Source: Phoebastria nigripes | Lineage: Eukaryota; Chordata; Aves; Procellariiformes; Diomedeidae | Direction of reading: 5' to 3' | Length of the DNA stretch: 64,000 nucleotides | NCBI GenBank assembly: GCA_035582835.1 | Contig: JAYKAV010002475.1 | Coordinates: forward strand, 213,997 to 277,996 | Shown: positions 1-11,200 of the stretch, piece by piece | Position numbering within the stretch: position 1 is the first letter of the stretch | Layout: each line of letters starts with the position of its first letter | Notes under the pieces: generated by a model | The model's input: the letters and a program-made list of their open reading frames with translations, nothing else | Told to the model about the DNA's origin: nothing | Database searches by the model: none | Made by a program: the position numbers and the translations under genes

Positions 1-1299
1 TGGCAAAATCCAGCTATCTTCCAATTCAGACACTAAATTGGATCTGTTCTAGGAACAGCTTTGAGATGGATAAAAGTGGAAATAGAAGATACTGAATTTC
101 TTTAGGTGTTAATATATACAAATCATATTATAAGAAAGTGGGCTAATAGTAAATCAAATTAGTCTAGAAATTACNGCAAAATGGTTGTTCAGCTGATATC
201 AAGATACAACAACTTATAAGCATGATAAGATTTCAGAAGATACTGTATAGCTTGTCTAACTGGCTGCCCATCAAAATAACAAGGTATTAACCCAGTAGTC
301 TGTATTTGCACCTAGACTAGTAAATGTCAAAATGAAAGCATGGATGCTTTGTAACTTTAAAGAAACGCAAAGAAAAAATTATTATCTGCATTCAACAGAT
401 GGAGAAACTCTTCCAAAGAGATGGAAAATAACTTGCCTATGTCAATTGGCAGTCCAGTCTCCATAACAGGAATTAAAACCTGTCTCAGGTAAGTTGCTAT
501 CCTCTAAACTACACAATACTGAACTATTAAAGAAGAAAAACCTATCCTGACACCATTTTTTACAGCCTACATCCTGGGAACAATAGTTTTCCTCTTTAGC
601 CTTCTTTCAGAAATAAACAGCAGACCCAAATGCAAAGTTCAGCTTCTGCTTTTACAGACTTTAATAGTTTTTGATTGCTGATGCACATACTTTGCTCATT
701 ATAAATTAAACAAGGGAGACAGATTTCTACCTGAAGCAGCATGTCTGTCAAATGTGTGGTTAGCATGGTGTTTTTCATAAAATTCTGCTATGGATGGCTA
801 ACATGCTGATTAATGGATTTTAAGGACGAGGCTGCAGTTTTGAAGGATAAGTACTCTTTCTAATTTAGCAACCAAAAAATTGTAAAGATTTTTTCCTCCT
901 GTAGATGTATGCACATCTATTTAGAGTTGGTATATTAATAAATGACAACTGCTACAGAAAGTAGTCTAGCATTAAATTAAATACATTTCATGACCTGCTC
1001 GCTCAAAATGCATTATCTTTTAATATATTATGCATGCAAATATAAAGACACTACGTAAATGACAATCTTTAAGTCCCGTGCAAAAATCAAAGCCTATTTG
1101 TCTGATGAGTTAAAATAACCTTGAATTATTTATAAAAANTTACTGTTTGATAATATTATAGTATCATGTAACTGTTTTAGCACTCAAAAGTCTTTTCTTT
1201 AAAGAAAAAGAAAGCACAAAGGCTGCTTGACTATCCATCAGAAATTATCAACAAAGGATAATTAGGATATTTTAGTGCAAATTATAGGACCAATAACAG
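1..1299. other. Unique AT-rich DNA, no gene seen
   Basis: AT-rich sequence without a reading frame that looks coding and without a recognisable repeat. The only frames are short (about 60 codons) and of random composition. Single ambiguous bases occur at 175 and 1139. It abuts the 3' end of an ancient CR1 remnant. Confidence 0.6.
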
Positions 1300-2560
1300 A
1301 AAACAAGTCTGGAAGGGACTTTTTAAGACACTCCTTGCCCTAGGACATAATAATTATATAATCCATGCTTTTAAAATCTTTTTGTTACAGGTCTTAAATT
1401 ATGCAGTTTCTACAACCTGCACAATATATACTCACCATTGAAGCTATATTTATTGTCTAATTGAAATCTCACATATAATCTCATTACTTCTTCTAGCCAC
1501 CATGGACAGGAAAAATCAGCTTATTCTTTTTGGAGCAGGCTACCAGGTTTTTGGAGAGTGTTATCAGTTCCTATCCAACTCTTCTCTTGGATAACGTTAA
1601 CTCCAGGTGTTTCAATCTCTTTTCATTGATTAAGTTTTCCGGAGTTTTCCAGAGTTCTAAACTTCTTTCTTGTGTTTCTCTAGGCTTTCCAAACATCTTA
1701 CCTTTTCCCTAGAGATCGATTTCCAGAGGTTATGTCAGTACTTCATCTATCAAGACAGCTATTCCTTACTGTGTATTTCTGGAACTTTTTATTCCTAAAT
1801 GTAATTTTTTTAAAAATGTATTTATGCTAAAGAACAACATTATATAGGCTAAGTCCAACATTTGCTACAGTACTTTAATCCTGCATTGAACATTACTGAA
1901 ACCCCTCCAAGTATGGTGAAACATGTAAAAACTTTTTTTTCTTCCTAATTGTTGGTTAATTGTAGAACATTTTTTGATCTATGGCAACTTCACTGTTCTT
2001 TCAGTAAGGTTACCCAAACAAATTTTTATCTTTGTTATGAAACTTTCACTTAGACTACCATGCTTCCCAATTTAGCTTATGAAAATATCATACAGGACAA
2101 TGACAAAAGCCTTAGTACAGTGATGATACTGACATATACTTTTTTCTTTCTCTGAAAGATTTGTTAGCCTGCTCTAGAAGGAAATTAAGTTGGTTTGACA
2201 TGATATGCTTAGAATAAATTCAAGTTGGCTGTTTTTCTTCTACTTGTTTTCCTCCAGGTGTGCTAATACAGTCTATTTTATTATCTGTCCCAGTGTTTTT
2301 CTGAAAACTGGAGTTATTGTGGCATGTCTATAATTCTTCAGTTGCTCCTTCTAAAAACCTGAAAATATATTCATCATTTTTCAGTCTTTTGGAACCTCAT
2401 CTGTTCTGTATGTGTTCTCAAAGATAAGTGTTAATAAATGCATGAATGTGTCAGATATTTGAAAATGCTTATTTTTTCCAAATAGTCTGCAACTGTTCCC
2501 TTTCCATTGTACACCGAGGTCTCATATATGCTTATCTCATGCAGCTATCCTTGCAGTGGA
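1300..2560 (-). mobile_element. Ancient CR1 LINE remnant, 3' half of element
   Basis: Read on the minus strand this is a very diverged CR1-family LINE, with the 3' end near 1300. Blocks that survive, in plus-strand order, are the 3' UTR-like 'ctggaagggac' near 1310, the C-terminal ORF2 part around 1480-1720 (the 'gtgttatcagttcct' block and the following pyrimidine-rich block), then RT-domain blocks: 'aatatcatacaggacaatg' with 'aaaagccttagtacagt' near 2085-2125, which corresponds to the antisense of the RT motif around FSKAFDT, and 'aggttggtttgacatgat'-like sequence near 2190-2210. The order and spacing match the sauropsid CR1/L3-like type. Reading frames are completely destroyed. Identification rests on remembered CR1 structure, not on alignment. 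The outer boundary near 2560 is uncertain. Confidence 0.7.
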
Positions 2561-3375
2561 CTTTTAGGAGGACAAAGATAGTGAACGATTTTGCTCTCTC
2601 ATCATTGTGTGTTAACAGTTTTGTGCTTCCATTGAGAATTAATTAATATTCTTCTTACTTTTCCTCTTACTACCAATGCATTTACAGTTTATTTAATTGC
2701 TCTTAAATTATTAATATAAATTTAAGCCTGATTAATCTGATACCTAGTTTTGATTTACCAAATCCTACAAATGAAGAGCTTGAAAACTTTGAATAACTGT
2801 ATCAACAGAAAATATTTAAACCATTCTAATATCAAATCACTGCTTATTAAGAGAACATTTCAAGACTGAGGAGACAATGGCAGGTTGAGGGTTTTTTTTA
2901 ATTTCAAGGAACTCTGCATCAGGCACTGAAAATAAGCCTACTGAGGAAGCATAGTAAAATGGTTGGAAACAAGTACTTTCAAGAATTTACTGCCTCACAG
3001 CTGAAGAATACTTTCTCGTTGCTCACTGTTCTTAAACTGGAAATCACCTCTCCTCACCACTGAGAACAGTTCAGTACCTTGCCCTATTTTGGACTAGGAA
3101 CAAAATGTTTGAGAACACAAAGTAGGAAGCCTGCACATGTAATAAATTATCATTCTTACCTGGGAAAGCACAGATAATTCTTAAGCATAACAAATGATAT
3201 TTCATACTTTTCCATAAATGGAGAAACGTCACAATTTGAAAATATTAACCAATACAACAAAACACACATACTCTGACAAAACCATAAATTTTCCTGGAAG
3301 AGCAGTGGTAGCTGAAATTTCATGCCAGTTACACACTTTATTACAATAAACATCAAATAATCTTCTCTTCCCCCC
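2561..3375. other. Unique AT-rich DNA, no gene seen
   Basis: No reading frame, RNA gene or repeat that I recognise. The right edge is a six-base C run that runs directly into the N gap, which suggests the assembly broke at a G/C homopolymer or inside the adjoining CR1. Confidence 0.55.
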
Positions 3376-3815
3376 NNNNNNNNNNNNNNNNNNNNNNNNN
3401 NNNNNNNNNNNNNNNNNNNNNNNNNNNNNNNNNNNNNNNNNNNNNNNNNNNNNNNNNNNNNNNNNNNNNNNNNNNNNNNNNNNNNNNNNNNNNNNNNNNN
3501 NNNNNNNNNNNNNNNNNNNNNNNNNNNNNNNNNNNNNNNNNNNNNNNNNNNNNNNNNNNNNNNNNNNNNNNNNNNNNNNNNNNNNNNNNNNNNNNNNNNN
3601 NNNNNNNNNNNNNNNNNNNNNNNNNNNNNNNNNNNNNNNNNNNNNNNNNNNNNNNNNNNNNNNNNNNNNNNNNNNNNNNNNNNNNNNNNNNNNNNNNNNN
3701 NNNNNNNNNNNNNNNNNNNNNNNNNNNNNNNNNNNNNNNNNNNNNNNNNNNNNNNNNNNNNNNNNNNNNNNNNNNNNNNNNNNNNNNNNNNNNNNNNNNN
3801 NNNNNNNNNNNNNNN
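3376..3815. other. Assembly gap, 440 N
   Basis: A run of N. The sequence immediately to its right is CR1 ORF2 C-terminal coding on the minus strand, so the gap is expected to hold the 3' part of that CR1 (end of ORF2, 3' UTR and tail). Frames that cross the gap are artefacts. Confidence 0.99.
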
Positions 3816-4953
3816 AGAGTTGTTCTCCAGACCCTTCACCAGCTTCTTTGCCCTTCTTTGGACACGCTCCAGCACCTCAATGGCTTTCTTGTATTGAGGG
3901 GCCCAAAACTGAACACAGTATTCGAGGTGGGGCCTCACCAGTGCCGAGTACAGGGGCACGATCATTTCCCTGGTCCTGCTGGCCACACTATTTCTGATAC
4001 AGGCCAGGATGCCATTGGCCTTCTTGGCCACCTGGGCACACTGCCGGCTCATATTCAGGTGGCTGTCAACCAGCACCCCCAGGTCCTTTTCCGACAGGCA
4101 GCTTTCCAGCCACTCTTCCCCCAGCCTGTAGTGTTGCATGGGGTTGTTATGGCCGAAGTGCAGGACCCGGCACTTGGCCTTGTTGAATCTCATACAGTTG
4201 GCCTCGGCCCATTGATCCACCTGTCCAGGTCTCTCTGAAGAGCTTTCCTACCCTCGAGCAGATCGACACACCCACCCAACTTGGTGTCATCTGCAAATTT
4301 ACTGAGGGAGCNCTCAATCCCCTCATCCAGATAATTGATAAAGATATTGAACAAGACTGGCCCCAAAACTGAGCCCTGGGGAACACCGCTCATGACCGGC
4401 TGCCAACTGGATTTAACTCCATTCACCACAACTCTCTGGGCCCACCTGTCCAGCCAGTTTTTTGCCCAGAGAAGAGTACACATGTCTAAGCCGTGAGCCG
4501 CCAGCTTCTCTAGGAGAATGCTGTGGGAGGCAGTGTCAAAGGCTTTACTGAAGTCCAGGTAGACCGCATCCACAGCCTTTCCCTCGTCCACTAGGCGGGT
4601 CACCTGGTCATAGAAGGAGATCAGGTTGGTCAAGCAGTACCTGCCTTTCATGAACCCATGCCGGCTGGGCCTGATCCCCTGGTTGTCCTGCACATGGCTT
4701 GCGAGCACCCCCAAGATGAACTGCTCCATAATCTTCCCCAGCACCGAGGTCAGGCTGACAGGCCTGTAGTTCCCCGGGTCCTCCCTCCGGCCCTTCTTGT
4801 AGATGGGCGTCACATTGGCAAGCCTCCAGTCGTCTGGGACCTCCCCCATTAACCAGGACTGCTGATAAATGATGGAGAGTGGCTTGGCAAGCTCCTCCGC
4901 CAGCTCCCTCAGCACTCTCGGGTGGATCCCCTCCAGCCCCATAGGCTTGTGAG
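3816..4953 (-). mobile_element. CR1 LINE fragment, 5'-truncated, 3' end in gap
   Basis: A GC-rich island in AT-rich DNA carrying CR1 ORF2 on the minus strand, from just before the '[10 protein letters not shown]' block at the start of the RT domain (near 4950) to the '[13 protein letters not shown]' block at the gap edge. The 5' end breaks off abruptly at 'cacaag' next to unrelated 'tgtcatcatg', as expected for 5'-truncated CR1 copies. The base composition is much higher in GC than the (ATTCT)n-tailed CR1 copies elsewhere in the window, so this is a different subfamily. It is relatively well preserved, with mainly one frame change, so it is younger than the 1300-2560 remnant. Confidence 0.93.
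3816..4953 (-). pseudogene. CR1 ORF2 reverse transcriptase fragment
   Basis: The product would be the polymerase part of CR1 ORF2p, which copies element RNA at a nicked chromosomal target. Visible on the minus strand are the fingers block '[19 protein letters not shown]', palm motif A '[10 protein letters not shown]', motif B '[11 protein letters not shown]', and motif C 'FADDTKLGG' (FADD antisense at about 4286-4297). The thumb and C-terminal block follow, including '[20 protein letters not shown]'. The frame holds from about 4975 to 4190. It then shifts near 4190-4220, where the sequence continues in another frame as '[15 protein letters not shown]'. One base (4312) is N inside the frame. 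The endonuclease half is absent (5' truncation) and the C-terminus is lost in the gap, so it cannot encode a working enzyme. Confidence 0.92.
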
Positions 4954-6179
4954 TGTCATCATGTGATAACATCAATATTATCTTCCTAGATATTTAGGTA
5001 TTTTAATAATAGTGTAAATNAGAAATTTATTTCCACGCTGAGAAAAGTATGCAGAGTCATAATAATGCTTTTATTAAATAGTTGAGATCTTTTATTTAGA
5101 AAAGAAAAACAAGCAAGTTATTGTTTTGCATCTTTTCTGAAACTACTATGCAAACAGTGGTAGATATAAATAGAATTTAAATAAAAGCATGTTAAAAAAC
5201 TAGAACAATTTATTTTTCTAGTATTATTATACAGAAAAAGTGAAATATTTTTCTATATAAACCTTTTAAAAACATATTCCAAGCTGTATGTCAATTTCAT
5301 TATTTCCTAGGATATTAACATCTTACAATAATGCAATTTCAGATCAAATTTAAATAATGTTTTAAATATCCTAGTCAGAAGTTAGAATGCATCCTGTTCT
5401 ATGCATCTGTACGTTTGGTCATGCATCAAGTCAACTTTACTGAACACACTGATTATTTCAACACAGAAAATAAAATCACTTGATGTTTTCTAAAAAGTTT
5501 AATAATAGTGTGTGTAAAGATAGGGGCAAGACAGTTAATCACGTTGAGGCCTCGGCAACGAATCTTCAATGTGGTGGACAAAGCTACTAAAACAGTATGC
5601 TAATGCAAATTAATTATGATATATGTAGGCTTCAAATTAGAATTAAAAGGTAAAGGTTGAATGACAGTCTTTAGCACTAGCTTAATATAAACAGGACAAT
5701 TTTTCAGTTGAAAATATGATACTTCATACTGAAGTGACACAGGGTTTAACAATATGTACAGTACAGTAATAGCTCAACATTTACAGAAGTAAATAGAAAC
5801 ATAAATGGAAAAATCCTGAACATGATTTTGTATTTATATGTTAATTGATGTGTCAAGCATTTCTTATCAAGGGAGAGGCAAGGATTAGCTAGTGTTTGTA
5901 AAGTTAGAACTGCTTAGAGTCAACTCAGTCATCATTCAGAACTGTCAGGTACCACTATCCTTGTAACTTTGTTAACATTCAGTTTTTTCTTCCTTCCTTG
6001 TAATTTATGAATATTTCTAGTATTTTGATATTACAGGGAAAAAAAATCCTATCAATCTACATTCTTATTACTACACTACTGAGCTAGGCTTTAAAGTCCT
6101 AAAATATGCATGTAAGCAATTTTTGAAGGACTGTTTCTTCCCCAGACACTTTAAAATTCATTTGGAAATGCTGGAATAC

Positions 6180-6196
6180 TTTTTTTTTTTTTTTTT
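6180..6196. repeat. Poly-T tract (T17)
   Basis: Seventeen consecutive T. No retroelement body is recognisable on either side, so it is treated as a simple homopolymer. Confidence 0.95.
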
Positions 6197-8223
6197 GTGG
6201 TGATACTTCAGTATATTAAAGTAAAAAAAATAACATTTGAGTGGGAAAATGTCAAATACAAATCCCATTAATATGATAAATCTTAGACACAGTCATATCT
6301 TTTAATTAAATCACATTGAAAAAGCTGATCTGAACTTAGTTAACTTTGAGGTACCACAGAAGAAGTTCCCTTGATTAAGCAGAAGATCAAAGAAAGAACG
6401 AAACCTCACTGGCTGGTAAGTTACTTAAAAGCTGTTTTGATTAAAGAATGTTAGCTAATATTCAATTTAATTGTGTTAGAGGCAGCACCCCGCTGATAAT
6501 AAAGCTGGGAGATATAGTTAGCATGTCCTCTGTAAGTTGTATCTAAATTTCATTGATTTTATGCAGTTCTGGACGTAGGTTTGCACTTCAGAGATTGGGG
6601 GAGAAAGCTAACCTTAATTTTAAATTTATGTATAAAAAGAAGCTTTTATTTAAAGAAGAAAAGCAAGGAGGAACAGGAAAAACAAATAAAAAACAAAAGG
6701 CTTTCAAATTATAAATACTTCCCACAGGTATGTTATTAGAAAGCAGAACTCCATTGTCTTTAACTTGGTTTTATCCCCAAGGTTATCTGGTTGTTGACCA
6801 TCTTCTTTGAAACAAAAACAAGGTACCCACTCAAGACTGAAATTCATTTAACAAGAGAGAATACTTGCACCAGGCATTGACCATTGAGATTTTCTATAGT
6901 GAATTGATGTTCAAATGTAAGCACTATATTTTTCTGTTTTATTCAGATTTCACTTCAAAAGTATTTTAAGGCTACTATAAGGAGAAACTATTTTTTTTTT
7001 AGACCTACTGAGAGATCTGGAAAAAAAATAAAAAAGCTTTGTTTTACAGCAGAATGGTAGATGTAATCCTGTTTTATCCTTTCATATCCTAGCTTGCACC
7101 ATCTGAAAAGGCATTTGCATGATCAGTCCAGGCCAAAGGATACCAAGTTAATATTTAGGATTCCACTCTGTAAAGAGGTGAGGGACCTTTAAAGTCTCTT
7201 TCTTTCATTCTGTTTTCCAGGTTGAATGTGACCACATCTCTGTGTCACAGCCTGGCTCTATGTTCCTGGAAATAAATGACTTGTGATAAGAGCAGGGACC
7301 TCACAACAGTCTGAAAAGTAGATGCACCAGTCACTTCTCTCAAAACATTTCTTGATAACCTTCTAGAAATAGAGCAGACACTGATGCAGCTGAGACTGCT
7401 TCATTTAGTCATGGCATAAAAGAGTTTCTCCACCTATCCCTACTTCACTGGTGTAGGTGAGGGAAAGGCAAGATGACCTCCTCTTTAAGGGTGTAGTCAA
7501 AAAATGCATACTGCTGGTGGATTGGAGAGGGCCAGATCCTTGTGACTGTGAAAACAGTGATTACTGGCATATTGTACCCATTTTACTTCTTGCTTTAGAA
7601 CACAAGTTTCTTGACTTAGGTGGCTGACTTATGGGGACATTCATATCCTCCATGGCTTTTTTCACAGGTGGGGCCAGTGGGAATGCAAAGAATATTACAG
7701 ACCTTGGCACTTATTTGCTTCAGACTCGGTTCTAACATCAAGCTGGATAGGTCTTCAGCCTGAGTACCTCAGCTGATAAATGCTATTCAGACTAAGTGAA
7801 GTTATCATAATATGTTTCCTGTACTTATTCCCAAGACTTTTGATTATTCTACCATCTGACTGCACCATAGTAATCACAAATCTGTCCACATCTGTCTGTT
7901 AGAGCACTGGGCGCACCCTAGTGTCATTGCAAAGAATCCCTTCAAGGTTTGGAGACCAATTCATCCTTTCCACACACTTGTTTAGGATCTACCATGTGTC
8001 TGTATGCATTTTCTGATTGGCTATGAACCATGCAAAAAAAACTTTAAAAAGTCAAAGTTAATATCTATTAACAGCATCCAGGCTTTGTGCATATCAGCGG
8101 TACAAGGAATTCTACCATGAGTATTAGCTTCTGTTGCTTTGCTTAATATCCAGGAAAATCTTCCTATATAGCACATAAACTAAGATTCTTAATATAAGTG
8201 AGGGTAGTGGACTCTATTCTAAT

Positions 8224-8251
8224 TTCTTTTCTTTTTTTTTTTTTTTCTTTT
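8224..8251. repeat. T-rich low-complexity tract
   Basis: Nearly pure T with two C interruptions. Confidence 0.9.
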
Positions 8252-11200
8252 AAAGCAGTACTTTAATATAAAGGATATATAAAATTGCATATAACAACAT
8301 AGAAAGTAACTGGGAATTTCAGCAAGAATGAATGATCTTAAGAGCATCTTTCTTAGTATCTAGTGGACTATAAGCAAATCTTTCTTGAAAGTTTGCTTTC
8401 TCCTGAACTCAAGGGCACTAGCTTCAATTGTCGCTGAAGGAGAAGAAATTAAAGTGGAAGAGAATTTTGATTTCTACTTTGAATTAATTATTATTTATCT
8501 TTCAGTTTCTGGTAACTGATGGAAATTGAATGGCAGGTGATAAATTACAGGTTTCTTAACTGAGACCACTTCTTTTAATTTCATAAGGATTGATTCATTA
8601 CCAAAGGATAAATTAATAATCATTCATATTGCTATAAATTTTATTCAATCTTTCAACATCACACTTCCTATTTACTTCCTTTGTTTTATAAAATAATATC
8701 AATCCTCCTAAAACATCTACTAGAGTGGAAATTTCCATCTTGGGAAACTACTGTGTCTTTAATAACTCCTATAAGAACTGTACTGTGTAACGTTGATTGA
8801 CATGAAAATTGTTTACTTTTTTTAACTGGTTTATTTCCCAGAATCTACTTGGCTTTTGCCTTTCCTATTTCTGTATTGACCACTAAAATATAATTGATCT
8901 TCTGCCTCAAAATTCCTGCTGTTTCATGAGCTCTGTTACGATTCAACATAATCTATTTCCCACTGATGTTGGAAAACATAATAAGGTCACAGCAGGGAAG
9001 CTTTAGCTTCATTAAAGCACATTATTATAAAAAATAAAATGATCTAGGGTAAATTGGTTTTGTCCTTGTGGTACAGTTTGCATATATCCACATTAATCTG
9101 AGCATGTAAAGCAGCAATAAATTTGCTAGCCCTATTAAATTACAAATGAGTCTCCTTATCTTTAATTTCACAATGGGAACCTCTAGTGGTAGGTGGAGAT
9201 ATCAATACTTCACATTCCAGGTGATATCTACCTTTGTTGGGTAAAAAGATATTAAACCTCCGTGTAAGAACCAAAAAACCCAATCAATACAAATGTTTAT
9301 TTCTGTCTCTAAATTGTTTTGAGATTTTGCCTGTGTCCAGCAAATGTACATGTCAGAGTTATTTAAAAGAAATGAGCAAGCAAGGAAATGGATTTAAATT
9401 TTGACCCTCTCAGACTTCCATTTATCATGGAAACCCATAATAGAGGGACCGTGCATAAAGATTTAAGACAGAGAATCAGTGATTGTTCTATTAATCTAGT
9501 TTAACTGATACTAAAATCTGACAGAACAAATCACAAGTTGCAGTCAGGAAGGCTTATCAATTCATTACTACTTTCAAGGTTCTCCCTTCTCTCTTTCTCT
9601 TTGCCTTCAGCTGCTGGCAAAGGATAGGCTTTTGCAGTTCAATTTTTCAGTTTATTTTTGACTGCTTTTAATTAAATTTGATGGCCTGCTTCTGCACCAG
9701 TGAAGTTATTGGAGTTGCAAAGCACTTTGCTGTTATAATGATGGCTCCCTTGATGTCTGTTCATTATTAACTGCTTTTCAAAAGTGCTTTTCTCAACTCT
9801 CATTTTATAAATATTTAAATAACTCTGAATTTCTATAGCATAAATATCTGGGCATTAGTGATAGGAATTCTATTGCCTATTTAATAGGTTTTACATAGTA
9901 ATATGATTTTTAAATAAAGTTATACATTATAATGTTAATTGGGAAAGTGTTGTCCCTAAATCATGTTACTTGTAAGTGTCAGCACAAATTGTAGTCATAT
10001 TTCAAAGCAGCAGTAATCGATGAATTAGTCAGTAGTTTGTGAACTATTGCTTATGGGGCTATATTTTTCACACATCTTAATTATTCAGAGCAACAGACAA
10101 ATAAGTAAATAATACAAAAAAACCCAGAACACTTCTGATATTTGCGCTACAAGCAATATTACTTGGATTAACCTCAATGCCTTCTGAAACAAATTTCCAT
10201 TTTTAATACAAAGTTACCAGGAAAAAGAAGGTAGAGCAAAGGAAAGGAAAGAGTTTTTTAATTACTAGCACTTTGACTAATGTGAGACAAGAGACTGCTT
10301 ACAGTTAAGTCTGGTGAAGAATTTAAGAGCCCTGAAATCTTTCAACAGGCAGGACTTAGTTCTTAAAACAAAAGACTTCTCTTTGCTGTTTAATGGGTCA
10401 GCTACTTGCCCCATTTCCCATGGGCAGAGAACCTTAAAGGAATATAATATTTCTCTAAACATTAAAGAAGAGAATTTGCGCATCCTTTCTCATGTTGACA
10501 AGGGCTTTGTTCTGCAACGAGTCACACTGGCTTCAGTGAAAATTCTCTCAGAGGAGGGATGCATTCAGTATGAGTAATACATGCAAAATGTATGTAGTAC
10601 ATAGCAGTACTCAGTAGTGAACAAACTTTCTTTCTGAATACAGAAAAAAGGAGAATAAGAGGTAGTTTACCATGTGGTTCTGGAAGCTTAGAATTATTTT
10701 AGAACATCCTGTTCTAGAAAACAGTAATTTTAAATTGTAAACTGGCTATCTCTTTGGCAAAAAATGTATCTTCCTAATTACTTTTGCATTGCATAAGACT
10801 ACAATTTCCAAAGCTTATGCAAGCAAGTAGAACCTCTTTTTTTTTCTTCCATATGGGCTGCCCTCTGCTCATATTTATACTGTCTTCAGTTTTAGGGATT
10901 ACCTGCTGCTGCAAGTTCCTCACTTAACTTTATTACTCATTTAAAATAACATTTTATTTTCTATACCTTTAATAAAATGAAACAGTAATCATACCTGAAA
11001 GGTGGAAATTCTTATTAGTTAGACCTATGCTTCACATGANCAAAGTATGTCTGTATATTCTTTTGCCTTCTACAATCATTCTGATGGAGTTTTCTATATA
11101 AACACACTTAAAAATAATTAAAAATTCTCCAAAAAAGTAAATTTAAAGTGCACCTAATTCCTCTACAGACATTCAGAAATCAAATGGCCAAAGTTTGGTT

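Noticed and set aside
3156..4220. 354-codon minus frame spanning the N gap
   Set aside because: Its first part is CR1 ORF2, the middle is N and the end is unrelated AT-rich DNA. The continuous frame exists only because N were translated as open.
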